Assembly: GCA_039190275.1 (NCBI GenBank)
Contig: JBCCYF010000007.1
Location: 1-64,000 of the forward strand
Reading direction: 5' to 3'
Origin: Halovulum sp039190275
GTDB lineage: Bacteria; Pseudomonadota; Alphaproteobacteria; Rhodobacterales; Rhodobacteraceae
Length of the DNA: 64,000 nucleotides
Each line of letters opens with the position of its first letter. Position 1 is the stretch's first letter. A program made the translations under genes and the position numbers. The notes beneath the pieces are model-generated. The model was not told the DNA's origin and ran no database searches. It saw only the letters and a list, made by a program, of their open reading frames with translations. Shown here piece after piece: positions 7,470 through 16,152 of the stretch.

Positions 7470-9238
7470 GCCGCAACGCCCTCGGCCTGCGGGCGTGGCA
7501 GATCGATGGTAAAGACGGCTCCCTGTTCGGCCCGGTTCTCGGCCCTGATCTCGCCACCGAAGCTTTGGACGATGCCATAGGATATGGACAGCCCCAGGCC
7601 AAGCCCCTCGCCCACCGGTTTGGTTGTAAAGAATGGGTCGAACACCCGGTCCGGATCGGTCAGTCCCGGCCCCGTGTCGGTCACAGTCAACCTGACCAGT
7701 GCGGCCCGCGTAACGGCTTCGATCCCGATCTCCCGGACCGCCTGCCCGGTCATCGCATCGGCAGCATTGGCGATCAGGTTAACAAGCACCTGCTGCAATC
7801 GCACCCGACCGCCCAGCACCATGACAGGGTCCTCGGGGCGAGACCAACGCACCGTGGCACCTGCTGCGCGAACACGTGTCTCGGCCAGCGCCAATGCGTC
7901 GGCGACCACGTCCCGCAGATCCACGGTAGCAGGCGGTTCCCCCTCTTTACGCGCAAACGCGCGGAGATTGCGGATAATCCGGCCCATTCGCCCCGCGAGA
8001 TCGGAAATACGGCCCAGATTTTCGCGGACCACCGGGATTTGCTGCCGGTCCAGCAGAACCCCGGCATTATCCGCCAGGCTTTGGATCGCGGTAAGCGGTT
8101 GGTTCAGCTCGTGGCTGATACCCGCCGACATTTCGCCCAGGGCTTTGAGCTTTCCCGCCTGGACCAGTTCCGCCTGCACCCGGCGAAGGGCGGCTTCGGC
8201 GGCGGAACGTTCTTCGACCTCGTCGCGGAGCCGCTGATTGATCTGTGACAGCTCGGCCGTACGCTCGGCCACCTGCCCCTCGAGCCGCGCTTTCGCCCCC
8301 GCCTCGGTGCGCAGCTGCTGCGCCATCGAGGCCCGGCGCAACATCAAGATCGCTAGCACTAGCCAGACGACCCCGCCCAAGGCCGCGCCCAATCCGCCCC
8401 ACAGCAAGGCCTGACGCTGTGCCGGTGTGGGGTCGACCAGCGCATGGGCGACCAGACCCGTCCCATCCACCGGATATTGCAGCCAGATTGCAGGGCTGGG
8501 CGTTCCCAGGTCGGGCGGGCCGCGCCACAGCGGGACGGGCCCCGTCGGTGCACCGGGGTCAAGCGGTGTGAGGGCACGCCGCGCATATTGCCGCGGCTCC
8601 GCCGGGGCGCGCCCCGGACCCAGCTGCCGGAATAATAGGGCCGGTCGGTTGCCCAGAAACACGACATCATTCTCATCCGAGAAGAAAAGTGTGGTGGGGT
8701 ACATTGCCCAGCGGGTCTCAAGAGCCTCCAGATCGATCTTGACCACCACCACACCGCGCCTGTCGGCCAGCTGGGCCGAAAAATAGAACCCGCGTTGTCC
8801 CGAGGTTGTCCCAACCGCGTGATAGGCGCCTGCCCCGGTATCGACTGCTTGCTCAAAATAGGGCCTCCAGCCGAAGTTCCGGCCCATGAAACTGCGCGGC
8901 AGGTCCCAGTTCGAACTGGCGATTGTGGTGCCAAGACCATCCAGCAGATAAATGTCCAACGCGCCGGTGGCCGATGCCGTTGCCTTGAGAACGGCATTGG
9001 CCCCGGAAACGCCACCATCCAGTGCGGCGATCACATCGGGGTGGCTCGCCATCACATGGGGCAAGGCGCGATAGCGATCCAGCCGAGCAGTCAAACGGTC
9101 ACTTGCCGACCGCAAGGCGACCTCGCCATCCGAGGCAAGACGGTCACGTGCCTCGACCCAGGCCAGCCAGCCGGCGAACAGAGCCAGCACAGTCATGGTC
9201 AGGGCCGCAGGGGCCAGCAGGCGTAAGATCCAGCGCAT
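7466..9238 (-). CDS. dctB: DctB-type membrane sensor histidine kinase
   Basis: Two-component sensor of 590 residues. A membrane helix at about 5-28 and a second at about 300-322 enclose a periplasmic ligand domain of the double-PAS (DctB/dCache) type, with FGWRPYFEQAVDTGAGAYHAVG as a typical ligand-loop segment. A coiled stretch (residues 325-370) leads to the kinase: H box ISHELNQPLTAIQS, N box LIANAADAM, G boxes DTGPGLTD and GEGLGLGLS. I use the ATG at 9238 (MRWILRLL) because it places the first helix right at the N-terminus; a frame to 9331 would enter the divergent gene. Likely senses dicarboxylates and acts through the adjacent receiver/Fis regulator. Confidence 0.88.
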   Translation of the reverse strand: MRWILRLLAPAALTMTVLALFAGWLAWVEARDRLASDGEVALRSASDRLTARLDRYRALPHVMASHPDVIAALDGGVSGANAVLKATASATGALDIYLLDGLGTTIASSNWDLPRSFMGRNFGWRPYFEQAVDTGAGAYHAVGTTSGQRGFYFSAQLADRRGVVVVKIDLEALETRWAMYPTTLFFSDENDVVFLGNRPALLFRQLGPGRAPAEPRQYARRALTPLDPGAPTGPVPLWRGPPDLGTPSPAIWLQYPVDGTGLVAHALVDPTPAQRQALLWGGLGAALGGVVWLVLAILMLRRASMAQQLRTEAGAKARLEGQVAERTAELSQINQRLRDEVEERSAAEAALRRVQAELVQAGKLKALGEMSAGISHELNQPLTAIQSLADNAGVLLDRQQIPVVRENLGRISDLAGRMGRIIRNLRAFARKEGEPPATVDLRDVVADALALAETRVRAAGATVRWSRPEDPVMVLGGRVRLQQVLVNLIANAADAMTGQAVREIGIEAVTRAALVRLTVTDTGPGLTDPDRVFDPFFTTKPVGEGLGLGLSISYGIVQSFGGEIRAENRAEQGAVFTIDLPRPQAEGVAA

Positions 9239-9329
9239 TGGATCAACCGCCGCAGATACCGGAGCTATTGTCAAGATGCAGCATGGCTGAAAAGGTGACC
9301 CGGAGATCTCCGCCGGGCCCTGGAACACC

Positions 9330-10475
9330 ATGAAGAATGATCACCTGTCCCCCGCAACGCGCGCCGCGCAGGCACTGCGCCTGATCAGCGAGAGTACCGG
9401 CGCCGTCACGCCCGGGATCGAGTTGGCCAGCACATTTGCACGGGGCGAAGATTATGCGCCGCGTCAACGCTATATCTACGGGCGCGACGGCGGACCAACC
9501 GTTGAACACGCCGAGGAGGTGATTGCGAGCCTGGATGGCGCGGCGGTGACGTTGCTTTATGCCTCGGGGATGGCCGCACTTGTGGGCTGGCTTGAAACGC
9601 TGGAGCGCGGCGATCACATAGCGGCACCGCGGGTGATGTATCACGGCGGCCAGTCGTGGCTGCACCATATTGCGGCGCGGCGGGGCATCGAGGTGACCTG
9701 GTACGATCAATCGGATCCGATGGGGCCTTCGGCCGCCCTTCGGCCGGGCCAGAGCCGCTGGTTGTGGATCGAGACACCCGCCAATCCGAGTTGGGACATA
9801 GTGGATATCGCCGCCGCCGCCACCGCCGCGCATGCGGGCGGTGCCCGCCTGCTGGCCGATTGCACCGCCGCCCCGCCGTCGACGTTGCGGGCGCTTGCGC
9901 TGGGTGCGGATGTCGCCTTCCATTCGGCGACAAAGTACATGGGCGGGCACTCAGATTTGACGGCTGGTGCCCTGTCCTGCGCGGATCCGGTACTGGCCGA
10001 GGAGCTGCGGGGATTACGGACATTGATGGGCAGCGTTCTGTCCGGTTTCGAGGCCTGGCTGCTGATCCGGGGACTGCGCACGCTCTATGTGCGGTGGGAG
10101 CGTGCGTGCAGCAATGCCCAGGCGATTGCCACGCATTTCCAGGGGCATCCGAAAATTGCTTCGGTTCTCTACCCCGGATTACCCGATCATCCGGGCCATG
10201 CCGTGGCCAAACGACAGATGACCAGTGGCATGGGTGGTATGCTCTCCCTTCTGGTCACAGGCGACGGCGGTATCGCGCACGACACCGCGAGGTTCTGCAA
10301 CGTTTTCCTGCCCGCGACATCCCTCGGGGGGGTCGAGAGCCTGATCGAGCATCGCAAGGCCGTGGAGGGTCCGCATTCGGTTGTTCCGGATCAGTTGTTG
10401 CGCCTGTCGATCGGGATCGAGGATGCGGACGACCTGATAGCCGATCTTGAGCAAGCCCTGGAGCGCGCCGGATGA
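9330..10475 (+). CDS. Cys/Met-metabolism PLP-dependent enzyme (cystathionine gamma-synthase/beta-lyase fold)
   Basis: Enzyme of 381 residues of the cystathionine beta/gamma-lyase family. Visible are the PLP phosphate loop LLYASGMAAL (about 72-81), the Asp that pairs with the pyridine nitrogen in LLADCTAAPP, and the Schiff-base lysine in HSATKYMGGHSDLTAG (about 203-218). The C-terminal FLPATSLGGVESLIEHR is the substrate-carboxylate region. Exact reaction (beta-lyase, gamma-synthase, gamma-lyase or sulfhydrylase) cannot be told from sequence. It is followed by a cytochrome P450 gene after 148 bases, so the pair may modify one amino-acid-derived compound. Confidence 0.85.
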   Translation: MKNDHLSPATRAAQALRLISESTGAVTPGIELASTFARGEDYAPRQRYIYGRDGGPTVEHAEEVIASLDGAAVTLLYASGMAALVGWLETLERGDHIAAPRVMYHGGQSWLHHIAARRGIEVTWYDQSDPMGPSAALRPGQSRWLWIETPANPSWDIVDIAAAATAAHAGGARLLADCTAAPPSTLRALALGADVAFHSATKYMGGHSDLTAGALSCADPVLAEELRGLRTLMGSVLSGFEAWLLIRGLRTLYVRWERACSNAQAIATHFQGHPKIASVLYPGLPDHPGHAVAKRQMTSGMGGMLSLLVTGDGGIAHDTARFCNVFLPATSLGGVESLIEHRKAVEGPHSVVPDQLLRLSIGIEDADDLIADLEQALERAG

Positions 10476-10624
10476 ACGCGGGACGCTGCGGAGGGGATCG
10501 CCGCACATCAGGTGGGCCCCGGACGGCGCGGTCCGCATGCGCCTTCGCCGTCGAAAGGCCCGGCTGCCACGTGGCGCTTAGATACAGGATCCAACCGGCC
10601 GTCCCGCAGGTAGATCACCGCTGA
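10472..10624 (+). CDS. Doubtful 50-residue ORF bridging the PLP-enzyme and P450 genes
   Basis: A 50-codon frame starts at an ATG overlapping the stop of the PLP-enzyme gene (ATGA) and ends in a TGA that overlaps the P450 start (TGATG). The product is rich in Arg, Cys and Gly and resembles nothing I know. It may only serve translational coupling, or may be chance in GC-rich DNA. Confidence 0.2.
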   Translation: MNAGRCGGDRRTSGGPRTARSACAFAVERPGCHVALRYRIQPAVPQVDHR

Positions 10625-11829
10625 TGGCGCTGCCCGTGCTTTATCAATCACCGCGCACACCCGCGTTTGTCCAGGATCCCTATCCCTTCTATGCCCGCGC
10701 CCGCGCTGCGGGGCCGCTGGTCTACTGGAGCGACCTGGACATGCCCATGGCAACGGACCATGCGACAGTTTCGGCGCTGCTGAGAGACAAACGGTTTGGC
10801 CGTGCCGTCCCCGCCACAAGGCGCAAGGTCACGCCACCGCATTTGGAGCCGTTTCAGGCATTAGAAAACCATTCGATGCTGGAACTGGAACCACCTGATC
10901 ACACACGGCTGCGTGGGCTTGTCCTGCGGGCATTCACGTCCCGCCGGATTTCGGCGATGCACCCCGACATCACCGCCTTGGCCCATGGTCTGATCGACCG
11001 GTTTCCACGCGAGCCCTTTGACCTGCTCGCTGAATTCGCCGAACCATTACCGGTCAGGGTCATCGCGCGCATGATGGGCTTGCCGGATGCGATGACGCCG
11101 CAGCTCCTGAATTGGTCACATGCTATGGTGGCGATGTATCAGTCCCGCCGCGATACTAAAATTGAAGTCGAGGCTGGTGAAGCGGCGCAGGCGTTTACGG
11201 CCTACCTCAAGGATCTGATCAAGGCCCGCCGCCGTGCCCCGGAGGAGGATCTGCTGTCGCATCTGATCACAGCCCGGGATCGCGACGACAAACTCAGCGA
11301 TGCCGAGATGATCGCCACTGCCATTCTGTTGCTAAATGCAGGACATGAGGCGACCGTCCACAGCATAGCCAACGGGGTGAAAGCACTTCTGGAGCATGGG
11401 TTTTCGCCCCGGCCCGACGCCATTTCTGCGCTGACCGAAGAGGTTCTGCGCTTCGATCCACCGCTGCATCTTTTTACCCGCTTCGCCACCGAGGATGTTT
11501 GCATTGCCGACCACCGGTTTTCCAGAGATGACGAAGTCGGCCTGCTTCTTGCCTCTGCGGGTCGGGACCCGGCGGTTTTCGATCAGCCTGAGGTTTTTGA
11601 TCCCGGGCGTAGCAAACCGGCGCATCAGTCTTTTGGCGGTGGCATTCACTTCTGCGTCGGCGCGCCGTTGGCCCGGCTTGAACTGGATGTCGCCTTGAGC
11701 ACCCTTTTCTCCCGCTGCCCGGACCTGCATATAACCGAGCCGCCGACCTATGCGGATCGCTACCATTTTCATGGGCTGACGCGCCTGATGGTCGCTACAT
11801 CGGCCAAGAGTGTTCCGCCCTTGCCATGA
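10624..11829 (+). CDS. Cytochrome P450
   Basis: Soluble bacterial (class I type) P450 of 401 residues. All hallmarks are in place: I-helix oxygen-activation motif AGHEAT at 239-244, ExxR at 273-276 (EEVLRFDPP), and the haem loop FGGGIHFCVGAPLARLE with the axial cysteine at 344. The C-helix has DHTRLRGLVLRAFT. The substrate is unknown, and no ferredoxin or ferredoxin reductase is encoded next to it, so electrons must come from elsewhere in the genome. It lies directly after the PLP-enzyme gene and convergent with the M20 amidohydrolase. Confidence 0.93.
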   Translation: MALPVLYQSPRTPAFVQDPYPFYARARAAGPLVYWSDLDMPMATDHATVSALLRDKRFGRAVPATRRKVTPPHLEPFQALENHSMLELEPPDHTRLRGLVLRAFTSRRISAMHPDITALAHGLIDRFPREPFDLLAEFAEPLPVRVIARMMGLPDAMTPQLLNWSHAMVAMYQSRRDTKIEVEAGEAAQAFTAYLKDLIKARRRAPEEDLLSHLITARDRDDKLSDAEMIATAILLLNAGHEATVHSIANGVKALLEHGFSPRPDAISALTEEVLRFDPPLHLFTRFATEDVCIADHRFSRDDEVGLLLASAGRDPAVFDQPEVFDPGRSKPAHQSFGGGIHFCVGAPLARLELDVALSTLFSRCPDLHITEPPTYADRYHFHGLTRLMVATSAKSVPPLP

Positions 11830-11865
11830 ACTGCGGATTGCCGCCCGAGACCGGAGGTACCAATT

Positions 11866-11922
11866 CATCAGGCAATACCTGATGCATATGGTTTCAAGCC
11901 AAACTCCCTGTATGTTCAGGGA
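11866..11922. terminator. Two small hairpins between convergent genes
   Basis: CATCAGG-5-CCTGATG (11866-11884) and TCCCTG-6-CAGGGA (11905-11922) lie between the P450 stop and the end of the amidohydrolase gene, the second one covering that stop codon. Neither is followed by a T run, so termination activity is only a guess from position. Confidence 0.35.
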
Positions 11923-13079
11923 ACAACCGGCGCGCCCCGTTCGACAAGACGCGCAAAAAAAGACGCCCCCAACGGTGCAATAGAATCGTCGAAATCATAC
12001 TCCGGGTGGTGCAGCGCAGGGCCATCGCCGTGCCCGAGAAAGACATAGGCGCCGGGCCGATGCTGCAGCATGTAGCTGAAATCCTCGGCTCCCATGGCGG
12101 GAATGTGGTCCATGGTTGCGTTTGCCCCGAACACATCTCTGGCCGCACCAAGGGCGAACTCCGTAGCCTGGGGGTCATTGACCGTAACGGGGTATCCCAT
12201 TTCGTAGTCGAACACTACCTCCGCGCCATGTGCAGCGGCGAGGCCGGTCACGATTTTCTCGATCCGGTCTGCAATCTCAACCCGCAGATCCTCGTTCAGG
12301 ACCCGCACGGTTCCCTTCAGCTCGGCCTGTGTCGGGATCACATTATGCGTGTTGCCTGCCTGAAACTGAGTTATCGACAGCACCACCTCTTCGCGCGGGT
12401 TGATTGTTCGAGCGACGATGCTCTGCAGGGCCTGTACGATCAGGCTACCCACAAATATCGCATCCACTGACTTGTGGGGCCAGGCCGCATGGGCCCCGTT
12501 GACGACCAACTGAATATCAAACTTGTCCGCGGCCGCCATCGCCGGACCGGGGTTCATGTCCATGCTCCCCTGCGGTAGTCCGGGCCAATTGTGCAAGGCG
12601 AACACCTGATCGATATCAAAGCGATCCAAAACCCCCTCCTCGACCATTCTGAGTGCGCCGCCGCCACCCTCCTCAGCCGGTTGGAACATCAGGGCGACCG
12701 TACCGCGGAAGTTTCGTGTCTCAGAAAGATACTTCGCCGCGCCCATCAGGATCGCAGTATGCCCGTCATGCCCGCAGGCATGCATCTTGCCCGGGACGGT
12801 CGACTTGTGCGGCAAGTCGTTCACCTCCTGTATCGGCAGCGCGTCCATGTCCGCGCGCAGACCGACCACCGGCCCGGTACCCTGGCCATGGATCAACGCG
12901 ACCAGTCCGTTTTCGGCGACCCCGGTATGGATCTCATCAACGCCGAACTCGCGCAACCTATCCGCAACAAACGCCGCGGTCTCGACAGTTTCATACCCCA
13001 TTTCAGGATGGGCGTGCAGGTGCTTGCGCCATGCGGTCATTTCATCCTGGAATTCAGCAATTCGGTTGAGCACTGGCAT
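11916..13079 (-). CDS. M20 family amidohydrolase (hippurate hydrolase-like)
   Basis: Cytosolic zinc/manganese peptidase-like amidohydrolase of 387 residues (M20D group: hippurate, N-acyl-amino-acid or IAA-amino-acid hydrolases). Metal ligands are visible: Cys and His in HACGHDGHT, the Glu pair in FQPAEEGGGG, His in ALHNWPG and a C-terminal His in LHHPEYDFDD. I chose the ATG at 13079 (MPVLNRIAEFQDEM), the usual family start, over a frame beginning 45 bases earlier. The gene is divergent from mazG with 127 bases between the starts. The specific amide substrate is not predictable. Confidence 0.87.
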   Translation of the reverse strand: MPVLNRIAEFQDEMTAWRKHLHAHPEMGYETVETAAFVADRLREFGVDEIHTGVAENGLVALIHGQGTGPVVGLRADMDALPIQEVNDLPHKSTVPGKMHACGHDGHTAILMGAAKYLSETRNFRGTVALMFQPAEEGGGGALRMVEEGVLDRFDIDQVFALHNWPGLPQGSMDMNPGPAMAAADKFDIQLVVNGAHAAWPHKSVDAIFVGSLIVQALQSIVARTINPREEVVLSITQFQAGNTHNVIPTQAELKGTVRVLNEDLRVEIADRIEKIVTGLAAAHGAEVVFDYEMGYPVTVNDPQATEFALGAARDVFGANATMDHIPAMGAEDFSYMLQHRPGAYVFLGHGDGPALHHPEYDFDDSIAPLGASFFARLVERGAPVVP

Positions 13080-13206
13080 AGATGGGTCCTGTTGCGGTTG
13101 GAGGCGGATCACGGGTGTGTACATCTATCTACATAGTCGCAAATACTGTCGAACAACCTAAAATCGGCGACCCACCTGCGCCGCTTCTCTCTACAAGGAT
13201 ATTAAC

Positions 13207-14085
13207 ATGACCGACGGCCCTCCCTTTGCACCCGCACCAGATGGGGCGGGCATTGATCGGCTGATTGCAATCATGGCGCGGTTGCGTGACCCGCAAACCG
13301 GCTGCCCATGGGACATCGAGCAGACTTATGCGACCATCGCGCCCTACACGATTGAAGAGGCATATGAAGTTGCCGACGCCATCGCCCGCGAGGATTTTGG
13401 CGATCTGAAGGACGAACTCGGCGATCTCCTGTTGCAGGTTGTCTATCACACACAGATGGCGTCCGAGGAGCACAGGTTTGACTTCGATGACGTCGCCGAC
13501 GGGGTCTCGGACAAAATGGTTCGTCGACACCCTCATGTTTTCGGGCAAGACAGCCGCAACAAATCCGCCGAGGATCAGTCCCGCGACTGGGAACAGATCA
13601 AGGCGACAGAACGGGCCGACGCAGGTCCTGCGGGTGTGTTGGACGGCGTGGCGCAGGGACTGCCGGCGCTGACGCGGGCGCTTAAACTGCAAAAGCGCGC
13701 GGCACGGGTGGGGTTCGACTGGACCGAACGGGCGCAGGTGCTGGACAAGTTGGTAGAAGAGGCGCGGGAACTCTCAGAAGTGACCGAGGATCCAGAGCGC
13801 GCCGCAGACGAGCTGGGCGATCTGCTGTTTGTCGTCGTGAACCTTGGCCGACACCTTGGCATCGATGCCGAGGCCGCGTTGCGACGGACCAATGCGAAGT
13901 TCACGCGTCGATTTGCGTCCATCGAAGCGGCGTTAAAGGCCCAAGGACGCACCCCAGACATGGCCACGCTAGCGGAAATGGATGCACTTTGGGAGGATGC
14001 CAAGAAAGCGGAGCTCTCAGACCAGCGGGCACTGCCCAGCCAGGGGGACCTGGACCGCCCTCCAGGTGTAAAGAACGGCCCATAA
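13207..14085 (+). CDS. mazG: Nucleoside triphosphate pyrophosphohydrolase MazG
   Basis: House-cleaning enzyme of 292 residues that hydrolyses (d)NTPs to the monophosphate and pyrophosphate. It has the two tandem MazG helical domains: the first holds CPWDIEQTYATIAPYTIEEAYEVADAI with the EExxE metal site and the downstream ExxD in DELGDLL; the second repeats it in LVEEARELSEV and ADELGDLLFVVVNLGRHL. Spacing and length are those of the long enterobacterial-type MazG. Its ribosome site is weak and the gene appears monocistronic, convergent with yqeY. Confidence 0.94.
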   Translation: MTDGPPFAPAPDGAGIDRLIAIMARLRDPQTGCPWDIEQTYATIAPYTIEEAYEVADAIAREDFGDLKDELGDLLLQVVYHTQMASEEHRFDFDDVADGVSDKMVRRHPHVFGQDSRNKSAEDQSRDWEQIKATERADAGPAGVLDGVAQGLPALTRALKLQKRAARVGFDWTERAQVLDKLVEEARELSEVTEDPERAADELGDLLFVVVNLGRHLGIDAEAALRRTNAKFTRRFASIEAALKAQGRTPDMATLAEMDALWEDAKKAELSDQRALPSQGDLDRPPGVKNGP

Positions 14086-14222
14086 AGTACTGTAATAATT
14101 ATTTTAATCTGCGCAGCAAATGTTGCATGATTTAGATACACAGCAACGTGCTGATGTCACCATGCGCGACCATCCGCGCTATAGTATAGCAGAGCAATAG
14201 GCCGGATAATCTCGGCTACTCA

Positions 14223-14678
14223 TTAGCCCAGAACAGCCTTAACCTGCGCTCCGGCCTTACCGAAATCCATCTGTCCGGAGTATTTCGTTTTCAGCACGCC
14301 CATAATCCTGCCCATGTCCCGGATGGACGTTGCGCCGGTCTCGGTGATGGCCGCATCAATCGCGGCTTGCACATCGCTGTCGGAAAGTTGCTTCGGCAGG
14401 AAGGCTCGAATCACCTCGATCTCCGCCCGCTCGCGATCACCAAGTTCTATCCGCCCCGCCTCATCATAGGCTTGGGCGCTGTCTTGGCGTTGTTTTATCA
14501 TCTTGCCGAGAATCGTCATGATATCGGCGTCCGAGACGCCGGTGGTATTATCCTCGGACCGAGCGGCAATATCGCGGTCCTTAATTGCGGCGTTGATCAG
14601 CCTCAGGGTCGACAGACGCGGCGCATTCTTGGCACGCATGGCGTCTTTGGTTTCCTGGGACAGTCGGGATCGTATCAT
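14223..14678 (-). CDS. GatB/YqeY domain protein
   Basis: Small protein of 151 residues with the YqeY fold, related to the tRNA-binding tail of the GatB amidotransferase subunit; its cellular role is not settled. The start SRLSQETKDAMRAKNAPRLSTLRLINAAIKD is the family pattern, and the C-terminal DMGRIMGVLKTKYSGQMDFGKAGAQVKAVL is equally typical. I chose the ATG at 14678, since family members begin with this residue; an ATG 24 bases upstream is possible, and neither has a strong ribosome site. It is divergent from carA across an AT-rich region with two palindromes. Confidence 0.88.
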   Translation of the reverse strand: MIRSRLSQETKDAMRAKNAPRLSTLRLINAAIKDRDIAARSEDNTTGVSDADIMTILGKMIKQRQDSAQAYDEAGRIELGDRERAEIEVIRAFLPKQLSDSDVQAAIDAAITETGATSIRDMGRIMGVLKTKYSGQMDFGKAGAQVKAVLG

Positions 14679-14747
14679 AGGGTGCACCGTGAGTTTTGTC
14701 ACAAACTGTCGAATTCAGTGAACACATATAGTGGCTCTGAGCTCAGG

Positions 14748-14785
14748 TTACAAATCCTTTGTAATCTAATAACATATTGTTATTA
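14748..14785. promoter_or_regulatory. Two adjacent perfect palindromes between yqeY and carA
   Basis: TTACAAA-TCC-TTTGTAA at 14748-14764 and TAATAACA-TAT-TGTTATTA at 14767-14785, only two bases apart, in an AT-rich patch unlike the surrounding GC-rich DNA. They lie 85-122 bases before the carA start and 70-107 before yqeY. They could be operators or an architectural-protein site; a TTGACC box at 14811-14816 downstream could serve as the carA -35 element. Confidence 0.5.
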
Positions 14786-14869
14786 AACATTATTTAAATC
14801 CGACACAAACTTGACCCTGAGGCATCGCACGCCTAATGTCCGGCGAGTTTGACCAGGGGGATCGCTGGT

Positions 14870-16066
14870 ATGTCAGGCCAGATCGCAACCGAAAACACTA
14901 CCTCCCAAGGGTTTGATTTTGCCCGTAAACCCACCGCTTGTCTGGTGCTTGCGGATGGCCAGATATTCTATGGGCACGGCTTCGGTGCCCGCGGTCTGAC
15001 AGTGGCCGAACTGTGTTTCAACACAGCCATGACCGGCTATCAGGAAATCATGACCGATCCAAGTTACGCGGGCCAGATCGTCACATTCACCTTTCCACAC
15101 ATCGGCAACACCGGGGTCACGCCGGAGGATGACGAAACCGCGGACCCTGTGGCGGATGGTTTGGTGGTGCGTTGGGATCCGACAGTGCCTTCAAACTGGC
15201 GGGCCATCGACGGGTTGGATGATTGGCTGGCACGCCGCGGGCGCATCGGCATCGGTGGTGTGGACACCCGCCGTCTGACCCGGGCCATTCGGCATCAGGG
15301 TGCGCCGCACGTCGCGCTCGAGCACAACCCGGACGGTGTGTTCGACATCGAGGATCTTTTGTCAAAAGCCCGCGGTTTCAAAGGGTTGGAAGGCGCTGAT
15401 CTGGCGCAAGAGGTCTCGTGCAGACAGTCTTATCGCTGGGACCAGATGCGTTGGGCCTGGCCCGAAGGATATCCGCGGTTCGACGGGCCCGGCCATCGGG
15501 TTGTCGCGGTGGATTATGGGGCCAAGCGCAATATTTTGCGTTGCCTGGCCAGTGCGGGATGCGATGTGACGGTCCTCCCCGCCAAGGCGACCGCCGAAGA
15601 GGTCCTCTCGCACAATCCAGAAGGTCTTTTCCTGTCGAACGGCCCGGGGGATCCGGCCGCTACGGGCGTGTATGCGGTGCCGATGATCCAACAGGTCATG
15701 GAGGCCGGAATACCGATATTCGGCATATGTCTGGGGCATCAAATGCTGGCGCTGGCGCTGGGGGCCAGGACGTTGAAGATGAACCACGGGCATCACGGGG
15801 CCAATCATCCCGTCAAGGACCATACAACAGGAAAAGTCGAAATTACGTCGATGAATCATGGATTTGCCGTGGACAGCCAAAGCCTCCCATCAGGGGTGAT
15901 CGAGACGCATGTATCGCTGTTTGACGGATCGAACTGCGGCATTGCCGTAGAGAATCAACCGGTCTTTTCGGTTCAACATCACCCCGAGGCAAGCCCGGGG
16001 CCGATGGACAGCACCTATCTGTTTGATCGTTTTGTCGAGGCGATGCGCAAGCGCGCACAGCCTTGA
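14870..16066 (+). CDS. carA: Carbamoyl-phosphate synthase small (glutaminase) subunit
   Basis: Glutamine-hydrolysing subunit that feeds ammonia to CarB for carbamoyl phosphate, the precursor of arginine and pyrimidines. The 398 residues comprise the CarA N-terminal domain (LVLADGQIFYGHGFG, NTAMTGYQEIMTDPSYAGQ) and a class I glutaminase domain with nucleophile Cys287 in GICLGHQ and the catalytic His371 and Glu373 in QHHPEASPGP. The ATG at 14870 follows CAGGGGG at good spacing; a TTG 21 bases upstream is less likely. carB is not in the window, so the two subunits are encoded apart, as in many related bacteria. Confidence 0.97.
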   Translation: MSGQIATENTTSQGFDFARKPTACLVLADGQIFYGHGFGARGLTVAELCFNTAMTGYQEIMTDPSYAGQIVTFTFPHIGNTGVTPEDDETADPVADGLVVRWDPTVPSNWRAIDGLDDWLARRGRIGIGGVDTRRLTRAIRHQGAPHVALEHNPDGVFDIEDLLSKARGFKGLEGADLAQEVSCRQSYRWDQMRWAWPEGYPRFDGPGHRVVAVDYGAKRNILRCLASAGCDVTVLPAKATAEEVLSHNPEGLFLSNGPGDPAATGVYAVPMIQQVMEAGIPIFGICLGHQMLALALGARTLKMNHGHHGANHPVKDHTTGKVEITSMNHGFAVDSQSLPSGVIETHVSLFDGSNCGIAVENQPVFSVQHHPEASPGPMDSTYLFDRFVEAMRKRAQP

Positions 16067-16080
16067 GTCTGTGGGCCTGC

Positions 16081-16102
16081 TTAAGGCTTTGTTAAGTATA
16101 AT
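16081..16102 (+). promoter_or_regulatory. CtrA-type promoter: TTAA-N7-TTAA next to TATAAT
   Basis: A full CtrA box, TTAA (16081-16084), seven bases, TTAA (16092-16095), is followed one base later by a perfect -10 hexamer TATAAT (16097-16102). The box therefore occupies the -35 position, the arrangement of CtrA-activated promoters in alphaproteobacteria. The downstream glycosyltransferase starts 50 bases further on. Binding by CtrA is inferred from the motif. Confidence 0.68.
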
Positions 16103-16152
16103 GGCGTCCTTTGGATAGGTCCTGATCCCATCCGAGATGCGAGACCCCGATT

